Origin: Anisakis pegreffii
Taxonomy: Eukaryota; Nematoda; Chromadorea; Rhabditida; Anisakidae
Direction of reading: 5' to 3'
Assembly: GCA_035041965.1 (NCBI GenBank)
Contig: JAPYMA010000799.1
Span: 17,188-81,187, forward strand
Length of the DNA: 64,000 bases
Every line of letters starts with the position of its first letter. Position 1 is the first letter of the stretch. Shown here one piece after another: positions 1 through 20,160 of this stretch. Under the pieces are notes generated by a model. The model saw only the letters and a program-made list of their open reading frames with translations, did no database searches and was not told the origin of the DNA. The position numbers were made by a program, and so were the translations under genes.

Positions 1-162
1 AATTATGATTCGTTTCACTTCGGCAATCTTCAAGGCGAGCGATTTTTGTGCAGTGATTTTTGAATTTTTGTGCAGTGCTTTTTGAAATTGCAATACGTTG
101 CTAATCATATACGATGTTTTTGTAAATAATAGTGGATTGATAACGATTGTGTTTATTTTCAG

Positions 163-4952
<4,790 letters not shown>

Positions 4953-5170
4953 CTTCGACCCTCATCAATGCTTCATATCACCTCTTCACGACATTCCTCT
5001 CTTCATATATCAGTGATGACGATCGGCCATCTCAATTTATTGCCTTTAATTGATTTTAGACGTGCAAAACTGCACAAAATGTTCACATGATCATGACTTT
5101 TATAAATATTTTACTCATTGTTATCATAACTGTTTGTTGTTTTATGTTGTTGTTTCGTTACATGATTGCT

Positions 5171-5176
5171 AATAAA
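5171..5176 (+). terminator. Candidate poly(A) signal for the acyl-CoA synthetase gene
   Basis: The first AATAAA downstream of the ACSL stop lies about 220 bases after it. No other gene lies between. In DNA this AT-rich the hexamer is common, so this is only a plausible site. Confidence 0.3.
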
Positions 5177-5796
5177 AACGATACTGTTTGATGCACGCAA
5201 ATGGATAGGATCGGTTTCTTGCATTCAAAATGATATATTAAGTGCTCATCGACGGTCACACAAAGCGAACAATGCTTGGAGAGAATCGCCCCATTACTCA
5301 ATGATAAACTCAAATAAAGCGTGCTCATAAAATCCAGCAGCATTAGTTCTGTTCCTAACTGCAAATACCATCATGCAATTGAAATCGGCATTCCCTAGTG
5401 CATTCACTGCCACCATCAGCACAAGGTGACCGTTTAATCTCCTCAGAAATCTCATCGATTTATAGTTGTTCTACTCAACAGTATACATACACGTACAAAA
5501 TTCGAATCGCATACCTAATACAACTTCATTCCGACATTTTATACTTCATTATTCGTCTCAACGTCAAAATGCATCGCTGCATCAGAAACATTCTTGTTGT
5601 TTATGTGTTGTGTTTGCATAACTCGACTAATACCGATGATTAATGAAAGGGTTTCTTGTCGAAGGAATGTGTTTGTAAACGAATCATTGACTAACTATTT
5701 TTAAAATTAGTTTATCTAGTTTTGTCGTTATTCAGTTTCTTTATTCGCTTCGCATGTTCGGTTGTTTTTCAGCGGAACGATTTTTCAGATAATGAA

Positions 5797-6033
5797 AAGA
5801 TTTCGGTACTTGTGCTGTTTAGTCCCTCCACCCGTACGCAAGATCACGCGCGCGTGCGCGTAGTCACGCCTACTGGATAAGCCTAAGCCTAAGCCTAAGC
5901 CTGATGCCGAAGTCAGCGTAACAGAATGGGTGTGGCCTAAAGCGTGTATGACAACGTGTGGCGGTGTTGTTGAAAGCGCAAATGGTGTCTGCGTGCGGGT
6001 GGAGGGACTAAACAGCATAAGTGCCAAGATTTC
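5797..6033. mobile_element. MITE-like element with 8-bp target duplication and internal telomere-type repeats
   Basis: An inverted-repeat element occupies 5805-6025 (221 bp). Its termini match at 33 of 36 positions (5805-5840 against 5990-6025) and share GCTGTTTAGTCCCTCCACCC. It is flanked by the 8-bp direct repeat AAGATTTC (5797-5804 and 6026-6033), as expected for a target-site duplication. An 8-bp duplication suits hAT-like elements. No transposase is encoded, so it is non-autonomous. The interior holds four head-to-tail copies of TAAGCC (5878-5901). It lies between the ACSL gene and the next gene. Confidence 0.82.
5878..5901. repeat. Interstitial telomere-type repeat, four TAAGCC units
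   Basis: Four perfect tandem hexamers are present. On the other strand they read GGCTTA, a permutation of the nematode telomere unit TTAGGC. They lie inside the inverted-repeat element at 5805-6025. Confidence 0.85.
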
Positions 6034-6674
6034 TGTGAATTTACTTGTTTAGCTGAGAAATGCACGCGTATAATATGCATGTTTCATTCAAATGATCATT
6101 TTGAGTTAGATAGCAGACTTGAATTATTGGGAAGTTGAACTTTTTAAATTTTCAAACTAATTTGTTCGATCATTCATTTGTTTCCTGTACTCCGGGATGT
6201 CAAAAATATGAAACGCTTCGAAGATGATAAGATTTGGCGTAATTTTATAGAATTCTTCGATGTATTTTTGATATTGTTGTGATGGATGTGAATCGCTTGA
6301 TTGGTTGTAAAATAGCGTAGAGTTAAGTGATGAACGATCAATGTTGGATGGTTGATTATTATTATTTCTTATGTGGAATGTACGAGGAGCACGAGAGTTG
6401 TTAATGAGATGGTGTTTAGGTTATTAAGAACGAGCTCACTCATTTAATCTGATTGAGTTAAGGTTGAAGTGAGTGTGTGTGCGAGTGTATGCGAATCTTG
6501 CGAACGATAATAATAATTACAAAGACAGAATTATATTATCAAATAAAGGAACAACATCCAAAAAAACGTTATCTGCATTCATCATCCATTGTTTCTTCGC
6601 CTCCTTCAAGAAGATCATCAAATCTTAACTGAATACAACGACTCATAGCAAACAAGATATCTTATTCAGACGAA

Positions 6675-9600
6675 ATGGCTTATGAGGTTCATAATGGATC
6701 ACTTTTCACTCAAGGTTATTATCATGGTCATTATTGTTAATTCATAATTACAGTAATAATATGATCATAAACAAGAAAAGTTAATTTTGGAGGTATCTGG
6801 ACGCCAGGAGCGGGAATCGGAGGTAGCGGGGCACTTCATCATGAAGTAACGACGACAGGTATGCAACACCGACAACAACAACAAGGCTGTTTAAACGAGA
6901 CAATATTCGCAAGAGGAAATTCACTGAATGCTGGTGCTATGCAATATGGTAATGGTACGGCAAACAGCAATAACACAACAATGAATTTAGCTGGTGGATT
7001 TGCAAACAATTTGGAATTGAGTAATAGCAATCGATCACAACATCTTATGCGTCATGCTCACGCTCATCATCCGCTTCATCATATGCTCAATAACATGGAT
7101 CCTATCATGCAAATGCCGAACGTGTATAGACCTCAGGTTGTTATGCAATCGTTTTTGAATAGATTCTATGCGACAAGCTTTTGTGCACTTAAAAGTGGAG
7201 AGTTGAAAAAGTGGATTGATCAAATTAAGCTTTTGTTTTCCTTGAGGAGAAGTGATGCCATTATTTTCATAACCATCATATTCGTACACAATTGATCATG
7301 TTTTTCGGAAGTATGATTGATAAAGGTTCATTAATTTCACCTCTCGAAGTTGTGTTCAAATTAGGGAACGTTTCAGAGAATTGTATTGCAGCAATCACGT
7401 TGTCATAACATAAATAATTCCAAGTATTGATGGATGTTTATAACGATTGACTGACAATTGTTGCATTCGACGAAGTTACTTGCAGATACGCCCGAGTTGT
7501 TCGTTGGGTGCAGAAACGATGTCGTCACCGAGCAGCGAGTTGATCTCCGGTGTTGGTATTCTCACGTGGCTTTCCTCAAAAGCCGGTCTCATCACGGCTA
7601 AAGCCAATAAATTCACTGTGTCGTTCCAATTGAAAGACTTTTGTGACCAAGGAGTTTCCGATTTGACGGCTGTTCTCAGACCCGGTTTCACACTGAGCTT
7701 TCAAGCAATTTCGAGTGAAAGTAACGATTGGATCGCAACGCACGTCTCACCTCTACATAGCTTCGTCAGAATAAATTGCTTAATTTGTTCATTTTACATG
7801 TTTTATGTGTTCATTCATTCATTCATTTGTTTGTTTGTTTCATTTTTTGATGATGTTCATTCCGTTGATCTTCAGGAAGCAGACAAGGAGTTTTTCGGTG
7901 CCTCCGAAGTTGATCTAGAGGCAGCTGCAGCAAGTCAGACTAGCGGACCACCACGTCTAGCCAAGGATATGTATTCGATCGAGTTGGAATTGAGAGCCAT
8001 TCCGATGCTTCTATCAATCTTTCAACGACATGCCCTACCGCATTGTCAACTGTCAAGGTACATTGTTAGATGATACTGATTGATCAATTGGTTTAGCACA
8101 TCGAATAATCGAACTGTGTTCAATTGCAGTTTACATAGTCAAATCAGTAACTGTGGTGATGAAGAGTTGTATCGTTACGTGGGAACGAGCAGTTTGAAAC
8201 GTCGACAGTATTTGGAAAGACGTACACACTTGTTCATAATGACCAGTGCTGATCAGGTATACCTTCAAGCTGGTGGTATTTACCAAGCGGTTGTATTATT
8301 AGCACGTTATTTGTTACGTCGTGGTGGTGTCACTTCAACGCAGTCACTTTTCGACTATTTCACTTCATGTCCTGAAATTATTATTGAAGCTCGTGAAATG
8401 ATCGGTGATGGTTAGTAATTCTTTTCATTCTTCACTTATCATTTTCACCTAGTTTTTAAAGGTTCAACTCGAAACGGGCAGCAACTTCCTTACTATTGGT
8501 GTCTTTCATTTTCATTGCAGGTCGCGCAGCCTTTTTGTCACTTATCACTTCACATCCGTGGATATTCGCCTTATTTCCAGCGAGGAATTTTGTTTCAGTT
8601 CGACGTAATTTGCCACATTATGACTATTGTGCCTTCTTGAATCAGGTTCCATAAATCTTCATTTTTCCATTGGTCTCCAATTACCCAATTTATATTTCAT
8701 TTGTTTATTGTCTAAAAACGAAAATTTTATTGAACAACAATCAAAATTCAGTTTTTGCAACTTGATTTTGTTTTCATGATTCCAAATGGATTCATTCGTT
8801 TATCAGTTTAGAATTTTCCTGATTGTGAATTGATTATGAGTCGTCATATATCATCACAACCGCCACCACAATCTGCGCCACCAGCATCAGCACCTCATCA
8901 CGCTGCTCATCATTCCGTACAAGCACCTCAGTCGGTTAAATTGCTACCAGCAAGTGCACATATCAGTAACTCGTCTTCATCATCAGCTCAATTACGAACT
9001 GCTACACCGTTGATGTTACCACCGCCCATAAATGCTGCCGCTTCATCGATAACAACTGCAAACAATCAACAGCAATCTTTAGCAACAACCAATCAGGTTC
9101 TTAATATCAGTTTTTTATCCTTTACAACATTATTACTTGCCTGATGTTTGTTGACTCGTCATCATTCATCGAAGCTTGCTTCTGATCATCATTCGTTATA
9201 TTCTCATAATACGTTTGTCTTTGTTTTCATATGGTCGTTGTCGCTTCGCGGTCGGCTCTCAATAATGCTCGTGTTCAAATGGTGGCTGCCGGTGCTCCGC
9301 CAGGACCACCATCTGCTGCAACCGGAGCAGCATGGCCACCTGCCATATCGGCTCTGTCCGGCTCTACAGCGGGAATTGGCACTCTGGAGCCGAACGCGAA
9401 GACTAACGAAAATGCAGCTGTAGTATGGTCATCACTAGCTCAAGCTGTTCGTAACGCTGGTGCTGCAGCAGCTGTAACAGCACCTACAACTACGGCTCAT
9501 CAAAGCACCACATCCCATTCATCGTTCTGGAGCAATAATAGTAATAATAATAACAATACTAATGCAACTACTACTGTCGCGAATGCGACCAGTAATAGCA

Positions 9601-10641
9601 ACAACAACCGACAACAGCAGTTCAATTGTACAAACATTTCAAATAGTGCGAATAATAATACTGGTTGGTTTGATATTGCTGTTGATATATTCCTTCGTCA
9701 TTTAAGTGTTTCGAGTAATGCCAACCGATTGATTTATGTTTATATTTGTGTCATTATAAAATTGTTTTGAGCAGTGCTTCAGGCTATTCAAATGGATTGG
9801 TTCATTATACGTTTTAAAGGAATATGTGTCGTGCACTTATAAATCTGAAAGTTTTGTTTCTTTTGCTAAGAAGAAAAACGAAGTGAATAAATGAGTGAAT
9901 TGTTTAATTGATATAATTAATCAATTCATGTTGTGTTGAAGGTGGAGTAATGCGGCAGTCATGCTCACCACAATTAAGCGGCATCAGTAGCAACTCCTCT
10001 CAAACGTCTTCTGTTTGTGGCTTGTTTATGCAACAACAACAACAGCAAGTGATCAATAAGTTGATGGTTAGCAGTGTTGCAACACAAACCGATGAAAACT
10101 TTTGTGTAAGTAGCAGTATCCTAAAAAATCCGCCTGCACCTCCTGTTCCCGATCGTAAATCTCAACCTCAGATGGTCGATACTTCATGTGGGCCTGATGA
10201 TGGTTGGTTTGAAATACTAATTTTGCAGTTGCTGGTATTGATTATTTGTTTGATGTTACTTGCTGTGGCAATTTTGTGGTGAAAAGTGTTTTTTTGTGAT
10301 GAAAAAGTAACGAATGAATGTTTTTTCATATATGAAAACACGTTGTTGTTGTGCGTGTGGTGGTGCATTGATGGGTGGTGGTGTGTCACCATCGAAGAGT
10401 GCGACGATGATGATGATGGGAGTGGATCGAGAACAGATCGGAAGTAATCGAGTGGCTGTGCAGAATAGATCTGATAATCATGAGGTTTGCTTTAAACTAA
10501 ATTATCGTTCAGTGGATAAATGCTTTCATTGAATCAATCTTGAAGGATGAAGATGAAGAGGTGCATGAACGTTTATACAATCCGTTTCACTCGTTCGATT
10601 TGACTACCACAGCTCATCAATTCTCGGCACTCAATTTGTAA
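6675..10641 (+). CDS. Unrecognised low-complexity-rich protein with two conserved-looking domains
   Basis: I cannot name this family. The supported exons are 6675-6714, 6793-7136, 7486-about 7764, 7876-8057, 8130-8410, 8521-8645, 8812-9096, about 9231-9663, 9942-10202, about 10332-10482 and 10546-10641. The phases agree except that two acceptors (near 9230 and 10331) lack AG. The first domain (about 7530-7750) begins GVGILTWLSSKAGLITAK and ends LRPGFTLSF; its G-x-W, GLI and V-x-F spacing recalls a cold-shock/OB fold. A second, compact domain (8200-8640) includes LARYLLRRGGVTSTQSLFDY, SHPWIFALFP and NLPHYDYCAFLNQ, and may be a winged-helix type. The remainder is rich in Q, N, A, S, H and P, and contains VATQTDE, like the TQT core bound by dynein light chain LC8. 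It ends in the tail NPFHSFDLTTTAHQF. A role in RNA binding is inference only. Confidence 0.7.
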
Positions 10642-13600
10642 ATTTCATTTTTTTTCAAAATTTGTTTTATTGCAATTGTTTATTGCGAGTGAAAATTTAT
10701 TCGCCGATTACTGCTGTCGCTATAATTGTTGCTGTTGTTATCCTTGTTTTTGAAAATGAAAAAATGAATTTTTATTGTTAATCTCTGATTGGTTATTGAG
10801 AAGTTTTATGATTTGTTGTGATAATATATGATCCGTTTGCCGTTGTCTTTCGTTGTCAGTTTATTGATTTGTCCGTTTCAAGTCACTTTTGGATTTAATT
10901 TCTTATTGTTTCATCATCATCATTCAAACGAGTCAAGTCGAGTCAAACTCAATCGTGCACCGTGTTCAATCGCATACCCACATTTATATTCTATACGATT
11001 AAGACGGCGGGTAAAATAACTTTACCGGCCATTTCATTCGTCAACTTATCAACTCTACGTATATCACTTCAAATTGATAAATAACCAAAAAAAACTAAAA
11101 TACATTTTTAGTTAACGTCTGTTCATTTATTAATTTCGATTAATCGTACAAATTCAAATGCCATCGATCTTTCAATTTATTTATATTCATCCGCATATAT
11201 TCTCATCTCGTCATTTATTGTTTCATTATTATCCTCATTCTGTTGTTCTCACGTCATATTTGTTACTGTTTTTTGTTTTTATCGGCCTCGCAAAATTGCG
11301 TCGGTGCATCATTCATAATTGTAATTATCCATAAGTCTGGAATGTATCTCAGCTTAGTCTTGAGATTAAAGCACACCTTTGTAAACTCAAATCTTAGCCA
11401 ATGCACATTTCGCCTTAGTGCTCTGAAAAACATCGCTAAACTATCGTTTGGCTTGAAAAAAGCATGTGGTCCAGAGTTTTGCACTCTCGAGAATTTCTCG
11501 AATATATATCTGTTCATACACATAAGTTAACCTTCGTATTTGGAAAAAATCAATAATATTGAATGAGGAATTATTGCGGTGAATAGTAACTGAAGAAGAA
11601 TTCCAGAAATTTAGAAAAATTCAAACCGTGATTATAATTTTTAGTCTAGCCCAGTCGAATTTTGGGACGTCTCTTTTAAAATTTGTTGACTATGCGATCT
11701 TCTCTTCATTTCTATGATCTAAAAATTGCTAGTGGTTTTCAGTGGTCCAAAATTTGGAAATTTCAAATGTCTTCGAAGAGTCAAGCTTCATATTGTAATG
11801 ATAGATAGTACTGAATGAGCTCTGAAAGCATCTCATGTCTGATGCCATCTCATGAACGAATTTTCATCATTCTCTTTATGCAGTATGTTGCTATCAAGTT
11901 GAAGTCGACGTTTTTGGTTCGACTGACTGAGGTGATGTGATCAGTGTTGTTCGTAGATGTTTTGACTTGGAATTTAATTTGCACGCAGTGCTAATGTTTA
12001 TTCATTGTTGTTGACGTTGTGCTTGTTTTTGCCATTATGATTTGTTTTGGGTTATATTCATTCGTTTATTCCTTCGATGGTTTCTTTATTTACTAATCCA
12101 CGGTGGTGCTCAGATGTTTTCGATTTTGCCTAACTTGTTCAATAGACGATTAGATGTGGTAGACTGGTAGCAATGTCATTTTAAAATAGTATTATTGTTA
12201 TTATCACACTTATTGTTTTTGTTGTTGTTATTGTTATTGTTGTTTTTATTCGGTGACATTTCCATCACACTAAAGCATTTGAGTTTATTTTTTTCATTTA
12301 TTCGTTCGTTTCGATTTGAATATTTCTGTTTTTTCATCTCAAATTATTTTTATTGGCAATTGTGATATACTGTCGAAATGATGTAATCGTTTGCCTTAGC
12401 GTAATGATCGTTGTGCTTTTGTTTAATTAATTAATTGTTTATTTGATCATTCTTTAAATTATCTATTCATTTATTGCTCGCTTGTTATATACCATTTGCT
12501 TTTTTCTTATTGTTATTATTTATTTGATATCATCTACTTTTTGATTTTCTTGAACTTATCAAAAAACCAAAAAAATTTGATTTTGTTAACAAAAAACAAT
12601 TAAAAAAACAAATAATCGATCGGTTTCTCACTTGTCATCTCAAAATTTCACCGACGCACTTATAATTTATTTTCACTAATATTTTTTGCCTTTTAATTTC
12701 CTTTATTCAAAATGCAGCATAATTTGTTAATTCATGTATCGTATGTCGTCGATGAAAGGATGAATCCCAGCTGAGGGAATTTTCTCGAGCAAGTACGATG
12801 TATCGATCTAATAGCTGTTTTGTTTGCGCTATTCGATCTTCAGTTGTGATGATAGATATTCCTTGAATGGCTTATTTATTTATTAATTTTTTATGAATTT
12901 AGTTCAGTCGATTCATGTTGAAATCAAACCAACTTGTATCAGAAGAAAGATAATGATTATCGCCATTATTAATTCATAATTTGTGCTAAAGATTGATTTT
13001 CGTTGTTGTGATTCGTTTCGTTTCATTATATTAAATACGATTATCGTTTATTTTCTCAGGGATTTCAATGAATATTTCAATGTTCCAATAAATGAACATG
13101 ATGAATGTTGTTAATTGACTATTATTTGTTGAGATGTGATTTAATTGAGCTATTGCTATTTGTTGTGCTTTTGCTGTTGCTCTTTACTTCTTTGTTGTTT
13201 TGTCGTCGTTGTTTATTTTCATTTGAACGTCCAAATTGATTCTTCTGTTTTCTAAAATTGTCAAAGTCTTTTTATCCAATTTTTCAAAGCTGATCGCCAT
13301 GCATGTTGTTCATTCATTCTCTCAATGTTCATCTCTTTCAAATGGTTATTTCATATTGTTTGATTATTATTTTTACTATTACTATTATTATTATTGTTAT
13401 AACAATAATCATTATTATTGCTCGAATTTAACTGGCATTACATTTTACCAATCTTCACCTCATAGCCTTCACTGCCACAATGTCCTTTTCTCGTTCACAA
13501 TTCAGTGCTCTGATAATAGCAATAATAATACTAGTAACAATAATAACGTTATTAACACTGATACTGTTATTAATACTAATACGAATACTCTTATTAATAT

Positions 13601-15966
13601 TAATACGAATAATAATAATGGTAATGCTGTTTATTGCTTTGATTGTTTGAAAGCATCGTCGTATTCCAGATAATGATTATTTGCAATGTTGATAAGTTTC
13701 ATTTTGGGTGGTGTGTTATTTATTTGATGTTACTTGCTGATTGCTGTTTGTTTGTTTGTTGTTTCGGTGATCAGTCGTTGGTATATGGTGGTGGTAGAAG
13801 TATTCGTTGAATTTTACAGTTCTGTCGATAATTCACTAAAATTATGGGATAATTCTTGTCAAAACACCTGTTTTTAGCGGCTATTGGATTACGGCGATTT
13901 GTTTTTGAAAAATTTTATTCATTTATTTATTAATCGATTTATTGTATTCATTCGATATGTTTATTTTTGATGCGATGTGTTTTGTTATTTATTTAGTTAT
14001 TGATAGTGTTTAATCTTCACTTTCTGGATTCATGGTACTTCTCAAAAGTTATTCGATTCATTATATTTGGTTACTAATCTTTTTCTTGTTTAGATTCTAT
14101 GCTTGTTATTTGTATTTTTGATGTCGTCGTATTGCATTAGTTGTTTAAAATAGTTTTAGCTGTAATAAAGTTTTCATAAAAGAAGACGTGAATGCACAAG
14201 TTATGTTTTTCTTTCATGAATTGTTGACGAAAGAATATAACTTCTTGATCACATCGATCATCTAAATATGTAATCTTAAGCACAAGAGCAATGCATCATC
14301 TGTATACGGGTGCATTTATTGATTCTCGAAGAATGCCTATCGTAAACACAGTGAAGTGCGAGATAATCCGGATGAGTATTTGGTTGCGTCTTGTTCACTT
14401 CAGTTCACACTCACTTCATATTAGTTGTTTAGTGAATGTGATCAACTGTTGCCATTAGAAGCGTATTAAGAGTCTTAACTTCTTAGAGCATCCAAACCAG
14501 CAGTAGCAGCTTTACACCTCTTATCCTCGTTAAACTTCACATCTTATGCCGATTATGAGCACTTTGGTCTAATTTTTTTATTGTTTCGTACAATTTCCCC
14601 CCTCCTCCCCTTCCGCCCATCATCTCTCTCTTTTTTCACCATAAATTCATGGATGAATTTTATTCATTTGGATTTTTAATTTCGATTTGTGAATAAAATC
14701 TATAAAAGAACTGTTCAAGTGAAAAACGATAACAGTCAGGTAATTTAGGTGCTAGCAATAGGAATATCATTCACTTATGTCAACTATCGGCTATTCGTGT
14801 TGTTTAGTGCTGTTTCATCACTTCATGAAGTAATCAGTCGAAAAACGTTTTCAAACTAACGTTTTCAAAGCTTAACATATGAACAGTTTTGCATCAGGGT
14901 CATGAAAATTTCATATTTTTGTACGAATGTGTATAAAAACGCCGCAATTAAATCCGCTTATACAAATACTCTACCGATTGAACAATAATTGTTAAGAATG
15001 TTATATGCGATATTGAGAGGAACAGCGATACAATAAGCTTGTATACATATTAACAAAACTGTTAAAAATTAATAAATTAGCACGGCCATTTGAGCGGAAA
15101 TTGTTCTGAGCGAACGACGCATTAAGAAGACCGATTAAGGTCAAGTATGTATTAATTGCAGATGACACATTTCGACATAATTATTAGTGTGTGCAAGAGA
15201 GAGAGAGATAGAGAGAGGGAAAGAAAAACAAACTGGCAAGTATACGGTAGAGATTCGATTCTGATTGGTGGATAACAGACTAAGGGTGCGCGATATTTTG
15301 GTGGATCCACCCACCGAGCAAGCAAGCGATCAGCCACTGACGGCGACATTAAAATGGATACATTGAGAATATAGCTGAATTGAAATAACTTGTATAATAA
15401 CTGTGTTGGATAGATGGTGATAGCTAGAACGACTCACACATTATTCATGAAGAGCTGATTGAAAGATATGGAAAGTAGTGCGATCATGATGTCGATGATG
15501 AGATTCAACTTTAAACACCTCGTAAAAATACATCAGCCAAATATGGGTGGAGCATTTTTGGAAGCCAGCCGTTGGGCGTGGTGCTGTCTGTGTGCTTTGA
15601 GTCGCATAATCCGTAACCTTCGCTTGTTCCTCCTATCTGTTCGATTCTCTGTTGAGCAGCTAAGAAACTGAGCAGTTACTGCAGCAACTGAAAAGGCTGT
15701 TGCAGCCGTTCCGTTCCAGCGCTAAATCTTGAAATACATAAATAACCTCAAGCTATCAGCGTGCCCCTACCTTGATAATCAGCTCATTAATTATTGCTGT
15801 GTTCTCAGCCTCACTGAACTTTGTCATCTGATTACAGTATCCACTAAGCACCATCATCAATGATAGCCCACATGAAACTGATCGTTCATCCTCTCAAAAC
15901 TATTCAATCGTTATATTAAGCTTCCTATTATCCGAATACCTCGACTTGTTCGAGTATCATCCATAA
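10642..15966. other. AT-rich intergenic stretch upstream of the FEZF gene
   Basis: About 5.3 kb without a convincing gene. It is rich in A/T with many ATT/TTG runs, including a degenerate AAT/ATT tract at 13365-13620. Open frames here are repeat-like or hydrophobic by composition, with no recognisable domain. It may hold regulatory sequence for the downstream transcription factor, but no specific site can be supported. Confidence 0.5.
14596..14620. repeat. Pyrimidine tract with C-runs
   Basis: A CCCCCC-TCC-CCCC-CCC run stands out in AT-rich surroundings. On the minus strand the spaced G-runs could fold as a G-quadruplex, but no function is evident. Confidence 0.4.
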
Positions 15967-18150
<2,184 letters not shown>

Positions 18151-20160
18151 CATATTGATATCAGTTGAGATACATGGAAAATAATCATTATTGTTAGTAT
18201 TATCTTACTTGTAACTGTTATCGTATGAACATTATTGTTGTTTTCTGATCATTGTTTCTTTCGTTATTCATTTATTATTTCCGCTTCTCAACCTAATTAT
18301 TTATGTTCAAGCATATATACATATATAGATTCTAATTTATTTATTCTCTCTCCTACTACTGTGATAAACGTTTTTGTTGTGAATAATAGTGATTACACAT
18401 GAAAATTATTCAAAAGATTGCTGACGAAAGAGGAAAAGAAAATGTCTTGTAATAAATAAATAATGCGTAAAATCATCTCGAATATCCTTTTCGTTTCTTA
18501 TTGTTATTCTATCGATACAACATCCATCAGTAGATTATATATCAATGTATGTAATCAATCAATCAATCAGTCTCGTGTTAGGTATGTGGATGGACGGATA
18601 ATCGAATGGTTTTGTAGGTGCTTTTAGTATGGGAATGAGAGGAGAACGGGAGGAATGAAAGGAATGGACAAAAGAGAGGAATCATTTGAATTGGATTCGT
18701 GTTAATGCCCATGAAAAGTGATCGGTAAAACGATTTGCTGAGCACAATTAATTTTATCGTTTGTAACAATAGCATCTATTGCAAACAGTGAACAGTTCTG
18801 TGTCGCTTCCATAAAAAATGTCGCCAGGTTTTTTGCTGCTAGTTCTGTGTTGCTTTTGTTGAGCAGCAAGCACATCACCGGATATACGGTAAATTTAGCT
18901 AGTGTCACTGAGCGTTACGCCTTCTTCCAGCTGCTCACTAGCCATATCTGTCGAACGAAACACCTCAAAATCAATCATTGAATTATGCATTTCAATGGTG
19001 ATGCCTGCCTGCCAAAAGCGTTTTTGCAGGAATTTAATCGGTGAAGCAAGAATCATATGTGTATTTATTTAGATCGATTTATGTTGTGTGTTACATATTT
19101 GAGTGCGGTGCCCTTTATCATTCACCATTTCATTCAATCGCATTTAATGAAATGCACAAGAATCGCTTTTTGATTGATTGTTTCATCAGTTTGGTTACGG
19201 TATATCTCTGCATCAGTCTCGTTTCCTTTTTATTTAGTCATTCTTCATTCAAGCAGCAACACAATAAATCTGTTGCATTCATTTATTGATCTACGCACTT
19301 TATAACTAGACATTCACGCAATAATAATGCATACTTTTGAACTCCAGCCACTTAACTGGTGATTAAGGATAAATTTAAGATTAAATGAAAGCGGTTACTT
19401 TTTTTGATAAAACTAACTGTAATAGATCCTTATTAAATCACTTTGCTATCTTTTTTCATGAACTTGCCTACCGTAGACAATCGTTAAGTGACAACCAATG
19501 AATGTGTGATGGGTGAATAAGATATCGAATTGATTATCCGATTAACAGAAGGCGATTAGTCGCAAATTCGCTATTGTAGATGGACAAAACCTGTACGCTT
19601 ACCTCTAAACAACCTCACTTTTTGGTCGAGGAGTAAGAAGCGGAGGCAGATCTAGATAATTGAATAATTCCAGTTCAATGTCATTATTGGGTGATGCTGT
19701 TTAGTGATGATGATTCCAACCGATATTATGATTATTGCCGTTGTTATTAAGTATGTAAATGATTCAATGCTGCTTTTTGATGCATATATGATATTTTATA
19801 AGGATAGATATAACCATCTTTATTATTATTATTGCTATTCATATCATTTATTCATGATCCTATACGATCGATTCATCTATTGTGTCACCTTTTCAACTCT
19901 GTTCACCTTTTTCAGCAACTCTTTAATCTACTATCGCACACATTATTCATTTATGCCTCTTATTCAAGCATTTATTCAGAAAATACATTAGTTCATCACC
20001 AGTTCGATGAATATTAGGAAGTATGTTAGAAAGATCGATTAAATTTTTTGATTTGATTTCGTACATGTGCGTTGTGAGTAGTACATGTACACTTATTTTA
20101 TATTAGGTTATATTCTGAATGAGTTGAGAAGCTAGTTCGATTCGGAGAGAGAAAAGGAAC
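18151..20160. other. Gap between the FEZF gene and the TTR-like gene
   Basis: About 2 kb between convergent genes. The left part is probably FEZF 3' untranslated sequence. The remainder is AT-rich, with hydrophobic low-complexity frames and no recognisable coding or RNA gene. Confidence 0.45.
18451..18460 (+). terminator. Candidate poly(A) signal of the FEZF gene
   Basis: Overlapping AATAAA hexamers occur about 300 bases after the FEZF stop codon. They are consistent with a 3' untranslated region of ordinary length, but the AT-richness makes chance occurrence likely. Confidence 0.35.

Noticed and set aside
5785..6027. 80-codon minus-strand frame
   Set aside because: It lies entirely within the MITE and its telomere-type repeats.
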